NCBI RefSeq assembly: GCF_000006405.1
Contig: NW_003213889.1
Span: forward strand, 681,127-745,126
DNA: 64,000 nucleotides
Origin: Perkinsus marinus ATCC 50983
Lineage: Eukaryota > Perkinsozoa > Perkinsida > Perkinsidae
Direction of reading: 5' to 3'
Shown: piece after piece, positions 57,852 through 64,000 of the stretch
Position numbering within the stretch: position 1 is the first letter of the stretch
How the letters are laid out: every line of letters starts with the position of its first letter
Translations under genes and position numbers: made by a program
The notes under the pieces: generated by a model
Seen by the model: the letters and a program-made list of their open reading frames with translations, nothing else
Database searches by the model: none
What the model was told of the DNA's origin: nothing

Positions 57852-60800
57852 ATGTCTGTCTCTACTACGGTTTCCGTACCCGTAACGTTTCACCCTAAGA
57901 CCTCTGAGTTGCTCAGTCAGCACACTGTTGTTGAGACTGCTCTTAACAGCGCCTCAGGTGCAGGTGCTGCTGCGGCCGAGAAAGCCCTTATGGAAGTGGT
58001 CGACCTTTGCCAGGAATATTCCCACTCCTTTGAGCCTATCGGTTTTGCCCTTCTACCTCAAATCTTCCTCCTTCACGCTCACAAGAAGTCCCCTGTGGTG
58101 AAGGCCGCTAAAGCTGCTGCCGATGCTATCATTGGGCTTGTCACTGAAGACCGATCTGCCGTCGCAGTGGCTCTCGTGAAGGATGTTGTCATTGATGGTA
58201 TTAAGTCTGATAAGTATCAGGCTCAGCAGGCTGCTCTCACCGCCCTTACGAGAATCGTCAAGGTCTGCGGTGTTGCCTTGTCCATGTACTTGGATGAGAT
58301 TTTGCCCGTCGTCTGCACTGTTATCCATCACATCAAGGCCCCTGTCAAACAGGCTGCTCGTGAATGCCTCGAGGCTCTTTGCCTTACCAACGGCAATCGC
58401 GATATTCAGCCTTTTGTCCCTACTTTAGTTTCCGCTCTCATCAACGCTAACGAGCTCTCTGAGGCTATCCACTCTTTGGGTGCTACTACCTTTGTCCAGC
58501 AAGTCGAGTTGCCTCCTCTTGCCGTTATTGAGCCCCTTCTGGTCCGTGCCTTGAAGGATACCTCAACCAAGACTGACATCAAGCGTAAGGTGTTCGTCAT
58601 TGTCGACAACATGTGCAAGTTGATCGATGATCCCTCGCATTGCCGCCCTTTCGAGGGATGCTTGCTTGAGCTCCTCGACAAGGCCCGTGATGAAGTTTCC
58701 GATCCTGAGGCTCGGGATGTCGCTACTCGGGCTTATCGCACTCTCAAGAGATTATCCGAGACCGCTGCTGACAACGCTCAAAAGGCTGTCACTTTGGACG
58801 AGGAGATCGTTGCCGCTACTGTTCGTGGTGTCTTGGTTAGTACTGCCCCTGCATTCCTTGAGGATGTCTCTTACTGCAGCTTCAAGGCTTTCTGCACCGT
58901 TGCTCAGCATCTAGCTAAGTCAAACGAGTGGTCTGATGAGAAGTGGGTTTCCTGCCTCAACGAGTATCTATCTCTCTTCACTGAGGATTCTGAGACTGGT
59001 GTCGTTGATGTGAGGGATGCTCTTAAGGAGCGTCGAGAGGAAGAGGCTTCTAAGAAGAACAAGGCTCCTGCTGAGGACGAGGAAGAGGAGGGTGAGGACT
59101 TGTGTAACTGTGAGTTCTCCCTTGCTTACGGTGCTATGACACTGCTTGTCAATACCCGTCTCCACTTAAAGCGTGGTCATCGTTACGGTATTGTTGGTCC
59201 CAATGGTGTTGGTAAGTCAACTCTTCTCAAGGCTATCGGTAATAATCAGGTCGAAGGTTTCCCCCCACCGGAGGAGCTTAGGACTGTCTATCTTGCTCAC
59301 GATATCGATGGTGAGATGGGTGACATTACCAGTATCGAGTACCTCATGGGCTCTGAGGCTGTCCAAGAGGTCGGCAACGGTGATCGTGAGACTTGTGTTG
59401 CCAAGTTGGAGGAGCTCGATTTCACCAAGGAACTTCAGAGGAAGAAGGTCTCTGAGCTCTCTGGTGGTTGGAAGATGAAGTTGTCTCTTGCTGAGGCCAT
59501 GCTCCGTAAGGCTGATATCCTTATGCTTGATGAGCCTACCAATCATCTTGATGTTGGTAACGTTGCGTGGATCGAGAACTACCTCAACAGCTTGGACAAT
59601 GTCACTTGCATGATTGTATCCCATGACAGTGGCTTCCTTGATAACGTCGCTACCAACATCATCCACTACGAGGACAGGAAGTTGGTCTCCTATAAGGGTA
59701 ACCTTTCTGAGTTCATCAAGTGTAAGCCTGAGGCCAAGGCCTACTACGACCTTGGTGAGGTGGTTGATGAGTGGACTCTCCCTAACCCTGGATATCTTGA
59801 TGGAGTCAAGACTAAGGGTAAGGCCATCCTCAAGATGACCAACGTGTCCTTCCAGTATCCTGGTGCTGAGAAGAAGCAGATCGATAACATCACTTTGGGT
59901 GTCTCTTTGGGTTCTAGAGTTGCCGTTATTGGTCCTAATGGTGCTGGCAAGTCCACTTGCATCAAGTTGCTCACTGGTGAACTCAAGCCTAGCTCTGGAA
60001 TAGTGTGGAAGCATCAGAACATGCGTCTGGCCTATCTCGCTCAGCATGCCTTCCATCATATTGAGGACAAGCTCGATCTCACCCCCGTCCAGTACATCCT
60101 TCAGCGTTATGAGGGTGGTATTGATAAGGAGGATGTCACCAAGGTCGGACGTGAGACTACTGAGGAGGAAGAGGCTCTCCAGAAGTCCAAGGTTGAGATC
60201 AGCATCGAGGGTGCCGGCAAAGAGAAGCGTGTCATTGACCGTATTGTCCAGCGCCGTAAGGCTAAGAACAACTACGAGTACTTGGTGAGGTGGCAGAATA
60301 AGAGTGCGGAGGATGACACTTGGATGGAGCGCGAGAAGCTTATGGCTTTGGGTTTCCGTGCCCAGATCCTAAGGATCGATGAGCAGGAAGCTGTCAAGCT
60401 TGGACTCATGCGCCCTCTTATCACCTCTGAGGTCGAGAAGCATCTGAAGAACCTCGGTCTCGACCCTGAGTTCGCTACTCATAACCGTATGAGAGGTCTC
60501 TCTGGTGGTCAGAAGGTCAAGGTTGTTCTCGCTGCTGCCACTTGGAATCTTCCTCATATTATCGTCTTGGATGAGCCTACCAACTACCTCGATCGTGATT
60601 CCCAGGCTTCTCTTACTAAGGCCCTTAATGAGTTCGAGGGTGGTGTGTTGATTGTCTCGCATAACAAGGACTTCACTGACCGTATCTGCAAGGAGCAGTG
60701 GGTTCTTAGCGAGGGCAAATTGAAGCGTGAGGGTGAGCTTGGTACTGAGATTACCGAGAAGCAAGAGGATAAGACCGCTGATGATGATTTGTACGACTCC

Positions 60801-60929
60801 ATGGGCAACAAGATTGAGAAGAAGAAGAAGTTGACTCCGAAGCAGATCAAGCAGAAGAAGAAGGATCGTCTGAAGAGGTGGAAGGCTGGCGAAGAGCTCT
60901 CTGAGTGGTCTGGTGATGAATTGTTCTAA
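57852..60929 (+). CDS. EF3: translation elongation factor 3 (eEF3), ABC-F type ATPase
   Basis: A single uninterrupted frame of 1025 residues (yeast eEF3 has 1044). Residues 1 to about 400 are helical and HEAT-like (LMEVVDLCQEYSHSFEPIGF; KAPVKQAARECLEALC). ABC domain 1 has Walker A GPNGVGKST at about 449, signature LSGGWKMKLSLAEAM and Walker B ILMLDEPTNHLD. ABC domain 2 has Walker A GPNGAGKST at about 694, then the chromodomain insertion typical of eEF3 (YEYLVRWQNKSAEDDTWMER, about 808), then LSGGQKVKVVLAAATW and IIVLDEPTNYLD. The C-terminus is Lys-rich (KKKKLTPKQIKQKKKDRLKR), as in fungal eEF3, where it contacts the ribosome. eEF3 helps release E-site tRNA during elongation. Lack of introns and strongly biased codons suggest high expression. 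Long antisense frames here are shadows. Confidence 0.96.
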   Translation: MSVSTTVSVPVTFHPKTSELLSQHTVVETALNSASGAGAAAAEKALMEVVDLCQEYSHSFEPIGFALLPQIFLLHAHKKSPVVKAAKAAADAIIGLVTEDRSAVAVALVKDVVIDGIKSDKYQAQQAALTALTRIVKVCGVALSMYLDEILPVVCTVIHHIKAPVKQAARECLEALCLTNGNRDIQPFVPTLVSALINANELSEAIHSLGATTFVQQVELPPLAVIEPLLVRALKDTSTKTDIKRKVFVIVDNMCKLIDDPSHCRPFEGCLLELLDKARDEVSDPEARDVATRAYRTLKRLSETAADNAQKAVTLDEEIVAATVRGVLVSTAPAFLEDVSYCSFKAFCTVAQHLAKSNEWSDEKWVSCLNEYLSLFTEDSETGVVDVRDALKERREEEASKKNKAPAEDEEEEGEDLCNCEFSLAYGAMTLLVNTRLHLKRGHRYGIVGPNGVGKSTLLKAIGNNQVEGFPPPEELRTVYLAHDIDGEMGDITSIEYLMGSEAVQEVGNGDRETCVAKLEELDFTKELQRKKVSELSGGWKMKLSLAEAMLRKADILMLDEPTNHLDVGNVAWIENYLNSLDNVTCMIVSHDSGFLDNVATNIIHYEDRKLVSYKGNLSEFIKCKPEAKAYYDLGEVVDEWTLPNPGYLDGVKTKGKAILKMTNVSFQYPGAEKKQIDNITLGVSLGSRVAVIGPNGAGKSTCIKLLTGELKPSSGIVWKHQNMRLAYLAQHAFHHIEDKLDLTPVQYILQRYEGGIDKEDVTKVGRETTEEEEALQKSKVEISIEGAGKEKRVIDRIVQRRKAKNNYEYLVRWQNKSAEDDTWMEREKLMALGFRAQILRIDEQEAVKLGLMRPLITSEVEKHLKNLGLDPEFATHNRMRGLSGGQKVKVVLAAATWNLPHIIVLDEPTNYLDRDSQASLTKALNEFEGGVLIVSHNKDFTDRICKEQWVLSEGKLKREGELGTEITEKQEDKTADDDLYDSMGNKIEKKKKLTPKQIKQKKKDRLKRWKAGEELSEWSGDELF

Positions 60930-61999
60930 ACTGTCCATCTCCCTTGTGTAGTGAAGAGTTTGTACGTTCTACAACTGTAGTAGTACAGTACAGGAGTGCA
61001 ACACTCGCGCAAGTGTCTATATTTTCCGAATTGTGTGTAAAACTGAAGGAATCGTTCTACACTGAATTCATTACTGATGTATCAAGATCTCCTTTCGAGG
61101 ACGTTCAATACGAAGCAGCTGTATATTCGGCATATTTCTGCCGTCCACTTTTCCCTGCTCAGCTGCTGTGAAACAGACAGCTTTGTCAGCCACTACGTCG
61201 AACTATTTACTACGGATGATATTGATTCTTGTGTTGCAGTCACCGTCAAGTTGGTAGTTGATGCTGTTAGCCTATAAATCCCGAGAGATGTGTAGACAAG
61301 TTAAGTGGAAGAGAATCCGAACGAAAGTTCACAAACTGTTCCCTTCTGGAAAGAGTTGGAGAACTGTCACAGCTCGTGCTGAATCGACAATGCTGATCTT
61401 GGAGTGAATCTCGCTTTGAAAGCTCTGGTTTGAGCACCATCCGAGGGTTATTTATTCTCCTTCGAAGCGATCGAGATAACGAAGCGATACTATACGGTGA
61501 ACTAACAAAATTCGATACTGACCATTATCGCGTTTCTCCCTGCTATGAAACGAGTAAGGATCATTTACAACATTAACACTCGTGTAACCAAGCACAATTC
61601 GTAGCACTGGATATCGCATGTTATCGACCCTTCTTGCATCTTCTACTTGAAAGAAGGGGGACTAGTGAAACCTGCTTCCTTTCATCACTGTTTAAGAATC
61701 GCTTCCCGAGGAATAGATAACTATGAGGCACGGTTGTCCCTTCATTAATATTGAAGGGTAAGCAAACTATTAGACAAACACCAGAGATCGTACTTCTAGG
61801 GATACGTCCCAATCGGCGACGATTGCTGTGAACAACCTGATTAACAGGAATGTGGGGCACATGATACCGACGCAAGTGAGTAGTGGACAGTGTTGGTGAT
61901 GCTATCGGATGGTAACGCGCCACTCAAGCCGCAGTTCGAGGGTCCTCCTCAATTTCTCATCATCGCTGTTGGTCACGACAACCTCTAATTCTTATGCTA
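60930..61999. other. intergenic region downstream of eEF3
   Basis: About 1 kb with the eEF3 3' UTR. Frames on both strands (61077-61277, 61621-61923) have no recognisable features. Confidence 0.35.
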
Positions 62000-63150
62000 G
62001 TGCCACCACATACTGCCAACGATACCCTAGCTTGACCGTTTATGAATGATTACCTGCCACAGTAGGCCTCCACGGGAGAGAGACGCCGGCAGCACAATGG
62101 TTAGAAGGAGCCATGATGGCTCAGACCTTCTCGGAGTAAACCCCATGACGGTCATGTCAGGAACAGAAATTCGGGATAGAATGTTATACCTGGGCCACAG
62201 TGAGCGAGGTGTGCGTGCGTTTAAAGTCCAACGCCGGGAACGCGGCTTTGGTAGACGAGCATCGATGCACATTAGCTCTCGAGGGATCAGTCTAGCCTAT
62301 TGAATTGGCTCGTATATCACGCCGGGGAATGTTGCCCGGGCAGATACTGCTATTCCTCTCGGCATGATCTGTCTCCACGACTGCGGGGGCTGTTTACGAC
62401 CACGAAACACAAGGACTTCCCACAGCATGTCGAGCACAAGCATCATCTCCGAGACTAGTACATACCCTGGGATAGGCCACCTCTCACCAAAGACTATCAC
62501 AGTGACCGAGCTAAGCAATGAACATGAAGAAACTGACGTAGTCTCAGCACTGAGAGGGAGTTGCTTGCCACCCTGATCCACCACAACGTAATCCTCGTTC
62601 TCCTCGTTAGTCGATGATTAGTCGTCCTCTCCAAAACAATCCACCACATCGGTTGAGCAAGTCGTAGATAACCCAAGTGCCCCAGACAGTCTCTCATCTA
62701 CATTCCACACGGAAAACGTTGAGCTAATGAGCCCAGTTTTAGGTGAGACAATCTACCTCCCTCTCGATACTCCATAGTGCCCAGTCGCCGTACATGTTTC
62801 TGCATCAGCCTTACATACACTCTGAGACTAAGAGTGTATGTAAGGCTGCTCAGACTCTGAGGCACAGAGTCTGAGCTATCGTTCGCTGAGGTGATATTAA
62901 GATGATGAACTGCACCGAAACCACCTTCTTCTGCTTATCGGGGTCCAGAGCGGTGGTAATGGGTAGCTAAAAGTACTACTATTACAGCACACCCTACGGA
63001 GAAGACGTCTACTCTGACGTTCAATGTTGGATAGGATCGGGCGAAGATGCTCCGCTCCGCTAGAACTTTGTGACATGCTTAGCATTTTTGTATATTCAAT
63101 ACTTTGTATCCTTGATGATTTGATTGATAGCCTTGATGTCAAGTAAGTAA
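62000..63150 (-). CDS. possible minus-strand membrane protein, exons only partly visible
   Basis: On the minus strand near 63000 the frame VRVDVFSVGCAVIVVLLATH resembles the DVFxVxxxVxxL helix of PqiA-type modules, as in the gene at 12620. Near 62400-62590, VVVDQGGKQLPLSAETTS, SSCSLLSSVTVIVF and YVLVSEMMLVLDMLWEVLVF are hydrophobic and open. I could not join them into one model. The span is only where the signal lies, and a degraded PqiA-like copy is one possibility. Confidence 0.25.
62806..62876. repeat. two adjacent perfect hairpins
   Basis: Hairpin 1: CAGCCTTACATACACTCT (62806-62823), loop of 7, exact complement 62831-62848. Hairpin 2: GCTCAGACTCTG (62848-62859), loop AGGCA, exact complement 62865-62876. 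They share one base. Confidence 0.93.
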
Positions 63151-63696
63151 TATTCTCACTCTAACTATTAAAGTATTCACGGTAGCACAGGAGAGTAGGC
63201 GGACTTCGTTCTCCGGTATCTCACTGATAACAGTGATTTGGGAGCCTGAGTTTCCGATATTAAAATTGGACGTGTCAAAGCCTTTCTTGGGAACCAGGCA
63301 AACTCCGCCTGAAAATTTTTCAGGCGTTCTCGTAGGCTTTTCTCAACTTGGGACGGTTGCGGTTTACTGCTTCAGTGAGGCTCGGCCTGATGCATTTACC
63401 CCGAAGGATTCGGAATAATTTTGGTGGGTTTATGGTTGCAATCTCGAGTGTTATGCGATAGACTTGTGAAGAATGTATACAGAGAGTTCACTATGAGCTC
63501 TAATGAACCATCTAAATTTCCATTTCATTATCGATGAACTCGAACTAGGAACTATTTTGAAGTTCTTAATCGACTCTGGAACATATACTAAATTACAAGA
63601 TGGAGTTTGGAACCGGAATCGGTTCGTTGATTGATCTTTTACGACGGAACCAAAACCACTCTGTAAGGTTGCCACACTTCCCTGTTTTCCTCCTCT
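63151..63696. other. intergenic region before the cystinosin gene
   Basis: No supported gene. A plus-strand frame at 63233-63418 has no motif. A pyrimidine tract (CTTCCCTGTTTTCCTCCTCT) directly precedes the start codon at 63697. Confidence 0.4.
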
Positions 63697-64000
63697 ATGT
63701 CAAGTAGTGGCAATGTCACCGCAATTGATGAGAAGGTAACTGAGTCGCCGAGTGACTCCGCTGACACCTCTCTCCTCGGGCCGTGGTTGACATTACCTAT
63801 CTTATCACAATGCTGTGGGGTGGCGTATCTTTTCGCTTGGTCGGCTATGTATTACCCTCAATTATACCTCAACTACAAGCGGAAATCTGTGCAGGGATTC
63901 TCTCTCGATTTGTGGTTGTACAATCTCTCTGGTTTCCTCGGGTATGCTGTATACAACTGCTACCGAGCATACATGCAGATGGCATTCGACTTGCCTAGAG
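63697..64000 (+). CDS. CTNS: cystinosin-like lysosomal transporter, N-terminal part (runs off window)
   Basis: ATG at 63697 opens a frame with no stop to the window end, about 101 residues. After a short polar start (MSSSGNVTAIDEKVTESPSD) it gives WLTLPILSQCCGVAYLFAWS, then MYYPQLYLNYKRKSVQGFSL, then LWLYNLSGFLGYAVYNCYRA. YPQxxxNxKRKSVxGxSxD is the first PQ-loop of cystinosin, the H+-coupled cystine exporter of lysosomes, and NxxGFxxYxxYN belongs to the next helix. The long glycosylated lumenal N-terminus of animal cystinosin is absent, as in many protist and plant homologues. It could also be another PQ-loop transporter, but the KRKSVxGxS match is close. Confidence 0.85.
   Translation, partial: MSSSGNVTAIDEKVTESPSDSADTSLLGPWLTLPILSQCCGVAYLFAWSAMYYPQLYLNYKRKSVQGFSLDLWLYNLSGFLGYAVYNCYRAYMQMAFDLPR

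Noticed and set aside
59217-60938. Long minus-strand open frames (280 and 189 residues) inside eEF3
   Set aside because: They lie exactly antisense to a highly codon-biased coding region and show no family motif. Such shadows are expected.

Overview
This is a protist nuclear genome window, most likely from Perkinsus or a close alveolate relative. The reasons are compact split genes with GT-AG introns down to about 30-60 bases, a eukaryotic gene set (V-ATPase G, TRAIP, CCT4, CNBP, cystinosin, phosphatidylserine synthase), an eEF3 translation factor, a tandem glutathione S-transferase array, and pyrimidine-tract/AG acceptors just before start codons, as expected where mRNAs are trans-spliced. 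The genus is an inference, not a read-out. One 100-N assembly gap lies at 26911-27010.

Left part (1-16.6 kb): a TRAIP-type RING E3 ligase with PIP box (+), four GST genes in tandem (+), a small RING protein with one membrane segment (-), a two-module PqiA-like membrane protein (-), a truncated CCT-delta relic (-), two kinds of miniature inverted-repeat element, and V-ATPase subunit G (+).

Middle part (17.6-29.8 kb): a large type I membrane protein (-) whose N-terminal half looks like the lumenal sensor of IRE1/PERK but whose cytosolic part looks like a PI3/4-kinase-type domain. Then come a five-zinc-knuckle CNBP/GIS2-like protein (-), a divergently transcribed serine carboxypeptidase (+), a phosphatidylserine synthase cut by the gap (-), and a coiled-coil gene of unknown function (-).

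Right-centre (29.8-55.5 kb, all -): the most unusual part. A head-to-tail cluster of four related, intron-rich genes encodes proteins built from one alternating unit: a helical segment with a single Cys (C-x3-L/A...LY) and a strand-rich segment with a WRL/WKx core. Units are arranged in a four-unit super-repeat. Three genes begin with a signal-peptide-like exon. Two have basic, proline-rich, tyrosine-containing tails. One contains two nearly identical super-repeats. I recognise no named family.

Right end (56-64 kb): a 52-bp minisatellite, an intronless eEF3 gene (+), a stretch with two adjacent perfect hairpins and weak minus-strand membrane-protein signal, and the first exon of a cystinosin gene (+) that runs off the window.

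Many gene models below were joined by hand from adjacent frames using GT-AG sites and phase. Exon edges given to the base were checked for phase; those described as approximate were not.
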